NCBI RefSeq assembly: GCF_010550675.1
Contig: NZ_JAAGOA010000010.1
Span: 62,001-126,000, forward strand
DNA: 64,000 nucleotides
Direction of reading: 5' to 3'
Source: Phytoactinopolyspora halotolerans
GTDB lineage: Bacteria; Actinomycetota; Actinomycetes; Jiangellales; Jiangellaceae
How positions within the stretch are numbered: position 1 is the first letter of the stretch; each line of letters begins with the position of its first letter. The notes beneath the pieces are model-generated. The model was not told the origin of the DNA. It saw only the letters and a program-made list of their open reading frames with translations, and did not search any database. A program made the translations under genes and the position numbers. Shown piece by piece: positions 1-9,217 of this stretch.

Positions 1-1217
1 GCGGGTTGTGGTCGACCGTCGCGGCGGCCGGGCTCGGCGTGATCAGCGGAGAGCAGATGCGCCGCCGGCTCGATCGCACGCTCACCGCGATCGAACAGCT
101 CGACCGGGAGCACGGCTTCTGGTTCAACTGGTACGACGCATTCACCGGCGAGGTGCTTCAGGAGTGGCCCGGCAGCGGCGACCCGGTCCGCAAGTTCCTG
201 TCCTCGGTGGACAACGGCTGGTTCGACGTCGGGCTGCGGATCGCCGCCGATGCCGAGCCGTCGCTGCGCGGCCGGATCGCGCGGCTGCGCAAGGACGTCG
301 ACTGGTCGTTCTTCTACGTCCCGTATGACGCCGACGACCCCGGCGCCAACCCCGGCCACATGAGCACCGGGTTCAACGTCGACGAAGACGCCTTCACCGG
401 CAACTTCTACGGAGCGCTGAACTCCGAGACCCGGATCGCGAGCCTGCTCGCCCTCGGCGACGGGACGGTCCCCACGGACCATTACTGGCGCACGTACCGC
501 ACGTTCCCGCCGGACTGGGAGCAGGAGATGCCGCCGGGCGGCGAGTGGGTCACCGTCGACGGAGTCGAGATGTTCCGCGGCCACTACGTCTACCGCGGCC
601 GCAAGGTGGTGCCGAACTGGGGCGGCTCCATGTTCGGGGCGCTGATGCCGCCGCTCTTCGTTCCGGACTACGAGTGGTCGCCGCGATCCTGGAAACTCAA
701 CCACCGGCGGTTCGCGCTCGGCCAGCTCGAGCATGGCTTGCACGAGGCGGAGTACGGCTACTGGGGGTTCTCCCCGTGCAACGTGCCCGAGGGCGGCTAC
801 CAGGAGTACGGGGTGCAGTGGCTGGGCATCTCCCCGACCGGGTACTGCTCCAACACCGACCGCACCTACGTGCCGTACGGCGAGGAACCGCCGCCGCCGT
901 CGGCGTACACCAACGGTGTGGTGACCCCGCACGCGGCCTTCCTGGCCATGCCGTTCCTCGGGAGCGAGGCGATCGGCAACCTGAAGCGGATCGCCCGTGA
1001 CTTCGACGCCTACGAGGACGGCTACGGGTTCTACGACTCGGTCAACGTCGGCACCGGACATGTCAGCGACCGCATGCTCTCCCTGGACCAGGGGATGATC
1101 ACCGCCGCGATCGCGCAGGTGCTCAAACCCGGACTGCTGCAGCGACCGTTCCGTACCGGGGCGTTCGCCCGTCGGCTGCGGCCGCTGCTGGCCCGCGAGA
1201 ACTTCGGCATCGCCTGA
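1..1217 (+). CDS. Glucoamylase-like (PF10091-type) glycoside hydrolase, 5' end outside the window
   Basis: The reading frame is open to the left edge, so the N-terminus is missing; the TTG at 6 is not a credible start. The C-terminal 400 residues are rich in Trp, Tyr and Gly and resemble the putative glucoamylase family, which includes GH144-type beta-glucan-degrading enzymes. Family-like stretches are HGFWFNWYDAFTGE near the start, SVDNGWFDVGL, NWGGSMFGALMP, and the EYGYWGFSPCN region followed by VVTPHAAFLAMPF. It probably hydrolyses a glucan or related oligosaccharide. It ends 11 bases before a GH35 beta-galactosidase on the same strand, so the two are likely co-transcribed carbohydrate genes. 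The exact substrate cannot be told; glucoamylase is a family label, not a proven activity. Confidence 0.75.
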   Translation, partial: GLWSTVAAAGLGVISGEQMRRRLDRTLTAIEQLDREHGFWFNWYDAFTGEVLQEWPGSGDPVRKFLSSVDNGWFDVGLRIAADAEPSLRGRIARLRKDVDWSFFYVPYDADDPGANPGHMSTGFNVDEDAFTGNFYGALNSETRIASLLALGDGTVPTDHYWRTYRTFPPDWEQEMPPGGEWVTVDGVEMFRGHYVYRGRKVVPNWGGSMFGALMPPLFVPDYEWSPRSWKLNHRRFALGQLEHGLHEAEYGYWGFSPCNVPEGGYQEYGVQWLGISPTGYCSNTDRTYVPYGEEPPPPSAYTNGVVTPHAAFLAMPFLGSEAIGNLKRIARDFDAYEDGYGFYDSVNVGTGHVSDRMLSLDQGMITAAIAQVLKPGLLQRPFRTGAFARRLRPLLARENFGIA

Positions 1218-1228
1218 AGGAGGCCGCG

Positions 1229-3799
1229 ATGAGTCCATTCACCCCGACCCGCCGGACCGTCCTCACCGCGAGCCTGGCGACAGCTGCCGGAGCCGGTCTC
1301 GACCTGCATGCGCCGGGCGTCGCCTCCGGCCAGGCCGCTGCCGCCCGCGGCGGCCCGGTCCACACCTCGAGCCCGGACGACGGCACGCAGCCCGCCGTCG
1401 GCTACGCGAAGAAACGGCTGCTGATCGACGGCGCACCCGCCCTGGTGCTGGCCGGCGAGATCCACTACTTCCGGCTCGAACGGGACGACTGGCAGTCCCG
1501 CCTCGACCAGGCGAAGGCCGCCGGACTCGATACGATCGCGACATATGTCCCGTGGCTCTGGCACGAACTCCCGGACGGCACCATCGACGTCGCCGGCGAG
1601 ACGAAGCCGGAGCGCGACCTGGGCGCATTCATCGACCTCTGCATGGACAACGGCTTCCATGTCATCCCGCGCCCCGGCCCGTTCATCATGGCCGAGACCA
1701 AGAACAACGGCATCCCGCATCGGGTCTATGCGGACCATCCGGACGCCGTGCCGACCGGCTGGGACGGCGGCGAGACGGCGGCACCCACCCTCGACTACCT
1801 TGCCCCGTCGTTCCTGGCCGAGGCGGAACGCTGGTACACGGCGGTCATGCCGGTGATCGCCGACCGGCTGCACCGTCCCGGACGGCCCGGCGTCATCGCC
1901 GTCCAGCTGGACAACGAGATCGGGATGATCTCCTGGGTCGCCAACGCGCCGGACTTCACCGAGCACCTGCTGGCGGAGTTCAACGCCTGGCTGGACGATG
2001 AGTACGGCGACGACCTCGCCGACCGTTACCCGTTCGCCGACGGCTCGCGGGAGGAGCGCGACGAGGCGATCCAGTCCCCCGACGACTCCTACGCCGCCGC
2101 GCTCATGCACGACCTGGGCCGCTACACCCGGGGAAGGTTCGCGCGCTATGCCGCCGAGCTCCGCTCCTACGCCGAAGCGTCCGGGGTGACCGGGGTCCCC
2201 TTCATCATCAACATCCACGGCACCTCGGGTGGGCGTGGCGAGCGGTACCCGATCGGCGTCAGCCAGTTGATGCAGACCTATTCCGGGGTCGACGGGATGA
2301 TCTCCGGCGTCGACATGTACCTGGGCGAACTGGACCAGCGCAACGCGCCGGATCTCTATCTGATCAACGCCTTCACCGACGCCACCAACGACGACGATCA
2401 GCCGCTGACCTGCCTGGAGTTCGACGCCGGACACGGCGACTACGGGCAGGCGCTGGAGGTGGCGTTCGACCCGTCGGCGCCGGACCTCAAGACCCGCATG
2501 TGCGTCGCCCAGGGGACCCGGCTGATCAATTACTACCTGTTCTCCGGCGGGTTCAATCCGCCGCTGGACGAGCCGGTCGGCGACGGCAACGAGCGGATCG
2601 GCACCACCGGCGAACGGCACGGCTTCAACGCCCCGGTCACGCCCGAAGGCGAGCGCAATCTCAGTTTCGAACCGACCCGCACGGCGGTCGCGGCGGTGAG
2701 TGCGCTGCGCGACACGTTGGCGGTGATGCGCCCGGAGCACGACCCGGTGACGCTCGGATTCGTTCCCGACCATTACCTGACCCAGTACCCGGCGCCCGGC
2801 CGCGACCAGGCACAACAGGTGGTGCGGGATGTGGAGGGCTGGCGCGGAGCCGGACCACGCGGAGGGTCGCTGGCCAGGGCGATGCTGTTCGCCAACGTCC
2901 GCTTCGACAGCGTCGACCTGCAGGCGGCCGACCTGGATCCACACGAGCGGCCGGTGCTGGCCCTGGCCGGTGCCGAGCATCTCGGCACCGAAGTGCAGGA
3001 GCGGCTGGTGCGTTACGTCGAGGCCGGCGGCTCGCTGCTGCTCGCCGGGAAGCTGCCGGTGACGGACATGGCGGCACGGGAGAGCACGGTGCTGGCCGAT
3101 GCCCTCGGCTTGAAGGTCACCGACACGATCACCGGGGCTCCCGGTTTCTACCCGTCGGTCACCGCCCACGAATGGGCGGAACCGCTGCCCGAGACGAGAT
3201 GCGGCCGGGCGCAGTTGTTCGACGCCGGCGGGTCGGCGACCGTGTTCCTCCGCGAGGTGAGCACCGGCGGCGCGTGCGGTGTCGACGTGCCGCTGGGCGA
3301 CGGCCGAGCGGTGGTGATCGCTTCCGACTACATCGTCGACCTGACGTTCTGGCGACGGGTCTTCGACGCGGTCGGCATCCGACGCGGCATCACCCACACC
3401 GCCACCACACCCGGTGTCTTCCTGCTCTCCGCCGCCGACGACGACGGTGGCCGGCTGCTGCACGCGTTCAACACCTCCACGTACGACGACACGTTCACCG
3501 CCGAAGAGGACGGCGAACCGCTGTTCGGCGGCCACGAGCTGCATCTGCCCGGGCAGAGCGCGCTGATGCTACCCGTCGGCCTCACGCTCGGTGGCCTGAC
3601 GATCGACTACGCCACCGCGGAGCCCGTCGAGGTCGGCGACCGCCAGATCCGGTTCCGTTCCTTGGGCGGCGAGGCGACCGTCGTCGTACGCGGCAACGCC
3701 ACCGCCCGGGGCGCAGAGGTGACCCGGACCGGGCGGGGCGATGAACGACGCACCCGGATCCGCACGGAGTGCCGCGAGTTCACCGTCCGCGCCGCGTAG
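1229..3799 (+). CDS. Secreted GH35 beta-galactosidase
   Basis: 856 residues, starting at an ATG behind a strong AAGGAGG ribosome binding site. The N-terminus (TRRTVLTASLATAAGAG) looks like a Tat signal peptide, so the enzyme is probably exported. The GH35 TIM barrel begins around residue 60 (LVLAGEIHYFRLERDDW). The proposed acid/base Glu is E230 in QLDNEIGM and the nucleophile is E397 in CLEFDAGHGD. A middle domain around residues 530-640 resembles the glutamine-amidotransferase-like trimerisation domain of beta-galactosidases, and C-terminal beta domains follow. It is longer than many bacterial GH35 enzymes. It should release terminal galactose outside the cell. The upstream neighbour is a glucoamylase-like hydrolase. 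Confidence 0.88.
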   Translation: MSPFTPTRRTVLTASLATAAGAGLDLHAPGVASGQAAAARGGPVHTSSPDDGTQPAVGYAKKRLLIDGAPALVLAGEIHYFRLERDDWQSRLDQAKAAGLDTIATYVPWLWHELPDGTIDVAGETKPERDLGAFIDLCMDNGFHVIPRPGPFIMAETKNNGIPHRVYADHPDAVPTGWDGGETAAPTLDYLAPSFLAEAERWYTAVMPVIADRLHRPGRPGVIAVQLDNEIGMISWVANAPDFTEHLLAEFNAWLDDEYGDDLADRYPFADGSREERDEAIQSPDDSYAAALMHDLGRYTRGRFARYAAELRSYAEASGVTGVPFIINIHGTSGGRGERYPIGVSQLMQTYSGVDGMISGVDMYLGELDQRNAPDLYLINAFTDATNDDDQPLTCLEFDAGHGDYGQALEVAFDPSAPDLKTRMCVAQGTRLINYYLFSGGFNPPLDEPVGDGNERIGTTGERHGFNAPVTPEGERNLSFEPTRTAVAAVSALRDTLAVMRPEHDPVTLGFVPDHYLTQYPAPGRDQAQQVVRDVEGWRGAGPRGGSLARAMLFANVRFDSVDLQAADLDPHERPVLALAGAEHLGTEVQERLVRYVEAGGSLLLAGKLPVTDMAARESTVLADALGLKVTDTITGAPGFYPSVTAHEWAEPLPETRCGRAQLFDAGGSATVFLREVSTGGACGVDVPLGDGRAVVIASDYIVDLTFWRRVFDAVGIRRGITHTATTPGVFLLSAADDDGGRLLHAFNTSTYDDTFTAEEDGEPLFGGHELHLPGQSALMLPVGLTLGGLTIDYATAEPVEVGDRQIRFRSLGGEATVVVRGNATARGAEVTRTGRGDERRTRIRTECREFTVRAA

Positions 3800-3872
3800 T
3801 TCGCCATCCACATCCCGATGCCGCGGAGGTTGACGCCGGGACTCTCGCCGGGACGCGCGCTCGGCAGAGGGC

Positions 3873-4399
3873 CTAGGCGTCGTCACGCTCCTGCTCTTCA
3901 GCGAGCCGCATGAGCTTCTCACGGCGGGAGGTGAGCGCAGGAAGGTCGATGGTGGTGGGCCAGGGCCGGTCGGTGGTGAAGATGTCCGTCGTGTAGTGCG
4001 TACGGTAGGCGTACTGCCGGGTCCGATCGTCGAGGACGAGCTCCGCCAGCGCGATGGTCGGTGAGTCGTCCTCCGGGACCACGATCCAGTATGACGGGCA
4101 CCCGCGCGGGCGTAGAGCGCGCGTTTGGTCTCGGTATCCCGCAGCCGCGGCTCGTTGTGATCGTCGACCGTCGTCGACTGGTCACTGCCGACCACGCACG
4201 CGCCACCTGGGTTCGACTCTTCAAGCGTGTTCGCGATCCATCGCGCGATCAGGTTGTGGTCGATGGTGGCGGAGGGGGACACGATGATGCTCCCGTCGAT
4301 CAGCTCGTAGCGCGGCCCGTCTTCGGGCAGCGCATGCAGATCGGCCACCGTGTACCCGCCGTGACCAGGGTCACGACTCAACAGCTGAGCCGCACTCAT
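3873..4399 (-). pseudogene. Uma2-family (DUF820) endonuclease-like gene, broken
   Basis: The minus strand from the ATG at 4399 reads as a Uma2 N-terminus (GGYTVADLHALPEDGPRYELIDGSI in the family pattern, then DDHNEPR). Where the family normally carries the catalytic Asp and the EVxSP motif, the sequence jumps straight to ETKRALYARAG, an apparent in-frame loss of roughly 30 residues. Just after ALYARAG the frame slips near position 4116; the neighbouring frame continues as PSYWIVVPEDD and ends at 3873. Two lesions, one removing the active centre, make a working nuclease unlikely. The function of the family in actinomycetes is poorly known. It converges with the GH35 gene. Confidence 0.78.
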
Positions 4400-4553
4400 G
4401 GCGTCTCTCCCTCTGTCCATCGTCCCGGTCACAAGGACCAGGTTACGCGAGCGGTACGCACAGTACGCAGTTACCGAACCGGCAATGAGCACTTTAGCTG
4501 TTCTTGCTTGTGCTTGAAGTCGATTTCGCTCGTAGCGAGTATTGTCATTGCGT

Positions 4554-5114
4554 ATGCGTGATTTTGCCGTCGAGCACGCCGGGAGCAAACTGGGCAGGGT
4601 GACTGGTACCTTCGATGACGTGGGCGTACGTGTAGAGAAGACGGACCTCCCCGGCATCGGTGTGCGGCACGAGGTGAGCACCGACTCCGGGCAGCGCATC
4701 GGCGTCGTCGCGCACCACGACGGCCGGCGCGACCTGGTGTACTTCGACCCTGAAGACCCGGACTCCTGCAAGGCCTCGGTGCCGCTGACCGACGACGAGG
4801 CGGAGGCGCTGGCCGACATCCTCGGGACGTCGATCATGCTCAGCCAGCTCGCCGACATCCGCCAGCACGCCGACGGACTGCTCACCGAGCAGCTCTCGAT
4901 CCCGGCCGACTCCCCGTATGCGGGTCATCCGCTCGGGGACACCCAGGCCAGGACGCGCACCGGGGTATCGATCGTCGCTGTGCTTCGCGGCAACCAGGCG
5001 GTGCCCTCACCCGGCCCTGACTACGTGCTCAGCGCCGGAGATGTCGTCGTTGCGGTCGGTACCAGGCGAGGCCTCGACCAACTCGGCCGGCTCATTTCCG
5101 CCGACGCGGCCTGA
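4554..5114 (+). CDS. KhtT-like regulatory subunit of a K+/H+ antiporter (TrkA-C domain)
   Basis: 186 residues from the ATG at 4554; an upstream in-frame start at 4542 would add only four residues. The C-terminal half has the TrkA-C (RCK-C) pattern: RTRTGVSIVAVLRG, then PSPGPDYVLSAGDVVVAVG. The N-terminal half is the small domain seen in KhtT-type proteins. The product is cytoplasmic and should gate the membrane antiporter encoded 17 bases downstream, as in the Bacillus KhtTU system. A TATTGT at 4540-4545 and no clear ribosome binding site fit a leaderless transcript, though this is weak evidence. Confidence 0.85.
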   Translation: MRDFAVEHAGSKLGRVTGTFDDVGVRVEKTDLPGIGVRHEVSTDSGQRIGVVAHHDGRRDLVYFDPEDPDSCKASVPLTDDEAEALADILGTSIMLSQLADIRQHADGLLTEQLSIPADSPYAGHPLGDTQARTRTGVSIVAVLRGNQAVPSPGPDYVLSAGDVVVAVGTRRGLDQLGRLISADAA

Positions 5115-5131
5115 GGCGGGAGCGGCCCGTC

Positions 5132-6346
5132 GTGCACGAGACCACGATGTTGCTCATCGAGGTCGGCGCTCTGCTGTTCGCGTTGAGCATGCTCGCCCGG
5201 GTGGCGCGGCGCATCGGTCTCTCCCCGATCCCGTTGTACCTGCTCACCGGCCTCGCGTTCGGCCACGGCGGCATCCTGCCATTGGACGCGAGCGAGGAGT
5301 TCTTCGAGGTCGGCGCCGAGATCGGTGTCATCCTCCTGCTGGCGATGCTCGGCCTGGAGTACACGGCGAGCGAGCTCATCACCGGCATCCGCAGGTCGGC
5401 CCGGTCCGGGGTCATCGATGCCCTGTTCAACGCGGTGCCGGGCGCGGCGTTCGCGCTGCTGCTCGGGTGGGGTCCGGTCGCGGCGGTGGCGCTCGCCGGG
5501 GTCACCTGGATCTCGTCCTCCGGTGTGATCGCGAAGCTCCTCAACGACCTGGGCCGGCTCGGAAACCGGGAGACGCCCGTCATCATCTCCATCCTGGTGA
5601 TCGAGGACCTGGCGATGGCGTTCTATCTGCCCGTCCTGTCCACGTTGGTGATCGGCGCCGGGCTGGTCGAGGGCGCATTCACGCTGGTGATCGCCGTCGT
5701 CGCGGTGCTCGTGATCCTCTTCCTCGCGCTGCGGCACGGCCGGACCATCTCCCGCCTGTTCTCGCCCAAGGACGCGGAGTCGCTCCTGCTCGGTGTGCTC
5801 GGCCTGACCATGCTGGTCGCCGGCGTGGCCGACTCGGTCAACGTCTCAGCTGCCGTAGGCGCCTTCCTGGTGGGCATCGCCATCTCCGGGCAGGTCGCCC
5901 ACCAGGCGACCGAGCTGCTCAGCCCGCTCCGCGACCTGTTCGCGGCGGCGTTCTTCGTCTTCTTCGGGCTGGCGACCGATCCGGCCGACGTCGGTCCGGT
6001 GCTGTTGCCGGCGCTCGCCCTGGTCATCGTCACCGCGGCCGCCAAGGTGGGCACGGGTTATCTGGCGGCGAAGCGGGCGGGCATCGGCGTTCCCGGTCGC
6101 TGGCGCACGGGGTTCAGCCTGACCCCTCGCGGGGAGTTCTCCATCGTGATCGCCAGCCTGGCGGTGGGTGCCGGGGTGGAGCCCCGGCTCGCGCCGCTCG
6201 CGACCGCCTACGTCCTGATCACGGTGGTGGTCGGACCGCTGCTGGCCCGCATCCCCGACTCCGACCGGTTCAAGGCCGCCGTCCGGCGACGCACCGGACC
6301 GACGGTCCGCGCTCAGCCCGGCACAGTGGGAGCCACCGGACGCTGA
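5132..6346 (+). CDS. KhtU-like cation:proton antiporter (CPA2 family)
   Basis: 404 residues, GTG start at 5132 preceded by a GGCGGGAG stretch. It is almost entirely hydrophobic, with about 12 predicted membrane segments. It fits the Na+/H+ exchanger domain of the CPA2/KefB group: LSPIPLYLLTGLAFG near residue 30, and the conserved RGEFSIVIA segment near residue 333. It lacks a C-terminal TrkA domain; that role is filled by the separate protein encoded just upstream. The pair should export K+ in exchange for protons at the cytoplasmic membrane, probably for alkali or osmotic stress. Ion preference cannot be read from sequence. Confidence 0.87.
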   Translation: MHETTMLLIEVGALLFALSMLARVARRIGLSPIPLYLLTGLAFGHGGILPLDASEEFFEVGAEIGVILLLAMLGLEYTASELITGIRRSARSGVIDALFNAVPGAAFALLLGWGPVAAVALAGVTWISSSGVIAKLLNDLGRLGNRETPVIISILVIEDLAMAFYLPVLSTLVIGAGLVEGAFTLVIAVVAVLVILFLALRHGRTISRLFSPKDAESLLLGVLGLTMLVAGVADSVNVSAAVGAFLVGIAISGQVAHQATELLSPLRDLFAAAFFVFFGLATDPADVGPVLLPALALVIVTAAAKVGTGYLAAKRAGIGVPGRWRTGFSLTPRGEFSIVIASLAVGAGVEPRLAPLATAYVLITVVVGPLLARIPDSDRFKAAVRRRTGPTVRAQPGTVGATGR

Positions 6347-6404
6347 GTTCGCCCCCGAACTCGGTACCATGGCCACCAGACATCGGATGATTCAAGGAGC
6401 GAGC

Positions 6405-7151
6405 GTGAGCAACCTGGCGGGTATGGCGGCGATCGTGACCGGTGGCGCCTCCGGAATTGGCCTGGCCACAGCGGAGCGGTTGAGTGAAGGCGGAGCTCGG
6501 GTCGCAGCCCTGGACCTGAACCCCGGTGCAGTCAAGGATCCGATGACAGGCATCTACTGCGACGTGGCCGACCGCGCATCCGTCCGCAGCGCCGTCGTCC
6601 AGGCGGCCGATGCCCTCGGCGGCATCGACATCGTGGTGAACAACGCCGGCATCGGCGCCGTCGGCACCGTCGAGGACAACGACGACGACGAGTGGGCCCG
6701 GGTGCTGGACATCAACGTCACCGGCATGGCCCGCGTCACCGCCGCCGCGCTGCCACATCTGCGCCGTTCCGCGCGCGCCGCCGTGGTCAACACCTGTTCC
6801 ATCGCGGCCACCGCCGGCCTGCCGCAGCGAGCGCTGTATTCCGCGTCGAAGGGTGCGGTACTCGCGCTCACCCGGGCGATGGCGGCCGACCACGTCTCCG
6901 ACGGCATCCGCGTCAACTGTGTGAACCCGGGAACCGTCGACACGCCGTGGGTCGGCCGGCTGCTCGACCAGGCCGACGACCCGCAGGCCGAACGCGCCGC
7001 GCTCAACGCGCGCCAGCCCATGGGGCGACTGGTGAGCGCCGAGGAGGTCGCCGAGGCGATCGCCTATCTGGTCTCGCCCGCGGCCGGCTCCACCACCGGC
7101 ACGAGTCTGGCCGTCGACGGCGGGATGCAGGAGTTGCGGCTTCGCCGGTAA
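6405..7151 (+). CDS. Short-chain dehydrogenase/reductase (SDR)
   Basis: 248 residues from the GTG at 6405, chosen because AAGGAG lies at the right distance; a start at 6369 lacks a ribosome binding site. Classical SDR features are TGGASGIG (cofactor binding), D in CDVAD, NNAGIG, the catalytic S and YSASK pair, and a C-terminal VDGGM. The Asp following the second beta strand (ALDLNPG) suggests NAD rather than NADP. Sequence type resembles FabG-like or sugar/alcohol dehydrogenases; the substrate is unknown. It stands alone between the antiporter and a convergent phosphatase. Confidence 0.88.
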   Translation: MSNLAGMAAIVTGGASGIGLATAERLSEGGARVAALDLNPGAVKDPMTGIYCDVADRASVRSAVVQAADALGGIDIVVNNAGIGAVGTVEDNDDDEWARVLDINVTGMARVTAAALPHLRRSARAAVVNTCSIAATAGLPQRALYSASKGAVLALTRAMAADHVSDGIRVNCVNPGTVDTPWVGRLLDQADDPQAERAALNARQPMGRLVSAEEVAEAIAYLVSPAAGSTTGTSLAVDGGMQELRLRR

Positions 7152-7178
7152 CGCCTGCCTCGCTCGGTACGGCGACGG

Positions 7179-8273
7179 CTACGTGCGCCAGAGCAGCAGC
7201 AGCGCCCGGTCATCGTTCTCGGACGACGCCACGGCGTCGATGAGCCGATGGGCGCCGTTCCGGAATCCCCGAGTGACCAGGCGCTCCGCCTCGCCCTGCA
7301 GCTTGTCGATACCGTCGCTCAGATCCCGCCGGGGCGCCTCGACCAAGCCATCGGTGTAGAGCATCAGCGCGTCGTTCGGGCGGAGCAGCCCCACAACGGG
7401 TTCGTAGTGCTCCTTCTCGAAGACCCCGAGCAGGCTGCCGCTGGCGTCGATACTGGTCCACCGTCCGGAGCCGGCCTGGTAGTGGATCGCCGGGGGATGA
7501 CCCGCCGATCTGATCTCGAACCGGCCGGAGGTGAGGTCGACGACCGCGTGCACCGCCGTGGCGAACCCCTCCGACCACCCCTGGCGCAGTAGGTAGGCGT
7601 TGGCCGCCGGCAGGAACTCGGCGGGCGGTAACGATCCCAACAGCCCGCCGAACGCCCCCGAGAGCAGCAGCGCCCGGGTGCCGGCGCCATGTCCCTTGCC
7701 GGAGACATCCACCAGCGCGACCTCAAGGATGAAGCCCTCGGACGAGCGTGCGGCGACGAAGAAGTCACCGGAGAACTGTGACCGCCCGGCCGAACGGTGC
7801 ACCATCTCCACTTCCCAGCCGGGCGGTAGCGATGGCAGCTTGCCGTGGGCGGTCAGCCGATCCCGGAGATCGACCAGCATCGACTCACCTGTGGTCCCGG
7901 TGACGCCGAGCCGGGCCCGCGATCGGGCCAGCGCCAGCGACACTGCGGCGGCGATCAGTACCGCGATGGTGGCACCGACGTACTCGCCGGTCATGTCTCC
8001 GGCGAACCCGGCCGCAAGCAGGAACACCCCGGTGACCGCCACGATCCAGCGCAGCTGGTCGAAGCTGAGGAACACACCACCCAGGAGGACGGGAAGCACC
8101 AGCAGGCTCGCCGGGAAGGATCCGGCCCAGATGACGGTGGCACAGCCGAGCGGGATGGTGACCCCGAGCAACGCTGCCAGCAGCACGCTTTCATGCGCGA
8201 GCAGCCCGTTGACGGTACGCAGCCCGCGCCGCAGCAGCACGGCCGAGTTGAGCCGTGCGTGGTCTGCCGGCAT
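7179..8273 (-). CDS. Membrane-anchored PP2C-type phosphatase with SpoIIE domain
   Basis: About 364 residues from the ATG at 8273 (MPADH); the longer frame upstream lacks support. The N-terminal 120 residues hold four to five hydrophobic segments, then a SpoIIE/RsbU-like catalytic domain: LPSLPPGWEVEMVHRSAGR style entry, SGDFF with its metal-binding Asp, DVSGKGHGAG, GFATAVHAVVD, SAGHPP and LLRPNDALMLYTDG. Such enzymes dephosphorylate anti-anti-sigma factors or act in c-di-GMP-type signalling. No sensor domain other than the membrane part is visible and no anti-sigma partner is nearby, so the target is unknown. Confidence 0.86.
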   Translation of the reverse strand: MPADHARLNSAVLLRRGLRTVNGLLAHESVLLAALLGVTIPLGCATVIWAGSFPASLLVLPVLLGGVFLSFDQLRWIVAVTGVFLLAAGFAGDMTGEYVGATIAVLIAAAVSLALARSRARLGVTGTTGESMLVDLRDRLTAHGKLPSLPPGWEVEMVHRSAGRSQFSGDFFVAARSSEGFILEVALVDVSGKGHGAGTRALLLSGAFGGLLGSLPPAEFLPAANAYLLRQGWSEGFATAVHAVVDLTSGRFEIRSAGHPPAIHYQAGSGRWTSIDASGSLLGVFEKEHYEPVVGLLRPNDALMLYTDGLVEAPRRDLSDGIDKLQGEAERLVTRGFRNGAHRLIDAVASSENDDRALLLLWRT

Positions 8274-8407
8274 GGACTTCACACTATGTGACACTAACCG
8301 TATTCGTGCAGGTGTAGAACCTACTTCTCGATAATCGGCCACCCGGCGGACACGGAAGCGGCACGGTCGGTGGATCTGGCCGATTGCGACCACGTACCGT
8401 CTTGGCT

Positions 8408-8716
8408 ATGGGGAGCCGAGACAAACGTGAGGAACAACGCCTCGACCAGGTGGATCGACGATCGCAGGTCAGCATCTCTCGATCGATGCGGGCGCGCGAC
8501 GTCTCCCGGCCGGACGCCGAGCAGCTGGCCGAGGCGTTGCAGAAACTCGAGTCCAGCGGCCCTCAGCGGTTCCGACCAGTGGACACGGGGCGGCCGAAGA
8601 ACGACCGGCCGGCGCCTGCGGATCCGGCCGAACCCGGCGACTCGGCTAACGTTGCCCCGACGGCTGCGGGGCCCCGGGAAGGGGCGGAAGCTCCCCCGTC
8701 GCCTCATAGCGACTGA
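8408..8716 (+). CDS. Small conserved-looking hydrophilic protein, function unknown
   Basis: 102 residues from an ATG at 8408. The first 50 residues are charged and likely helical (SRDKREEQRLDQVDRR, RARDVSRPDAEQLAEALQKL), of a type seen as short hypothetical proteins in actinomycetes; the remainder is Pro/Ala/Gly-rich. It is divergent from the SpoIIE phosphatase and its last 70 bases overlap the convergent rpiB gene, which lowers confidence in the C-terminal part. No domain is recognised. Confidence 0.45.
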   Translation: MGSRDKREEQRLDQVDRRSQVSISRSMRARDVSRPDAEQLAEALQKLESSGPQRFRPVDTGRPKNDRPAPADPAEPGDSANVAPTAAGPREGAEAPPSPHSD

Positions 8717-9140
8717 GCATGCCGATCCGGCCGGTGTGCCGTTCTTCCTGCGAGTACGGCGTCGCCAGGAACGCCGTCACGAACCGGGCCACCTCGTCGA
8801 ACGAGTGCATGCGAGCGCCGATCGCCACCACCTGAGCGTCGTTGTGCTCACGGGCCAGCCGCGCCGTCTCCTCCGACCAGGCCAGCGCCGCCCGGATGCC
8901 GCGGACCTTGTTCGCGGCGATCTGCTCACCGTTGCCCGAACCGCCGAGCACCACGCCGAGGCTGTCCGGCTCGGCCGCCACGGCTTCGGCCGCCCGCAGG
9001 CAGAACACCGGATAGTCGTCGGCGGCGTCGTAGACGAACGGACCGTGATCGACGACCTCGTGTCCCGCCTCCCGGAGGACCTCGACGAGCTGGTTCTTGG
9101 TCTCGAAGCCGGCATGATCAGTACCCACGTGGACGCGCAT
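8646..9140 (-). CDS. rpiB: Ribose-5-phosphate isomerase B
   Basis: 164 residues from the ATG at 9140 (a GTG two codons upstream is possible). RpiB/LacAB fold: VGTDHAGFETKNQLV at the N-terminus, DHGPFVYDAADDYP, and the actinobacterial phosphate-binding loop VVLGGSGNGEQIAANKVRG containing the catalytic Glu. It interconverts ribose 5-phosphate and ribulose 5-phosphate in the non-oxidative pentose phosphate pathway, in the cytoplasm. The next gene upstream on the strand encodes the Rv2466c-like protein; the gap of 77 bases leaves room for its own promoter. Confidence 0.92.
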   Translation of the reverse strand: MRVHVGTDHAGFETKNQLVEVLREAGHEVVDHGPFVYDAADDYPVFCLRAAEAVAAEPDSLGVVLGGSGNGEQIAANKVRGIRAALAWSEETARLAREHNDAQVVAIGARMHSFDEVARFVTAFLATPYSQEERHTGRIGMLSRYEATGELPPLPGAPQPSGQR

Positions 9141-9217
9141 ACGCACACCCTAGAGCACGCACCCGCAGTGTCCTGCACGGTGTGGCCCGGGACGCACGGG
9201 CCGGCGGGACGCGTCGC

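Noticed and set aside
1031-3544. Long open frame on the minus strand opposite the GH35 gene
   Set aside because: It has no ribosome binding site or domain and its composition (Arg, Val, Gly-rich) is typical of the antisense of GC-rich coding sequence.
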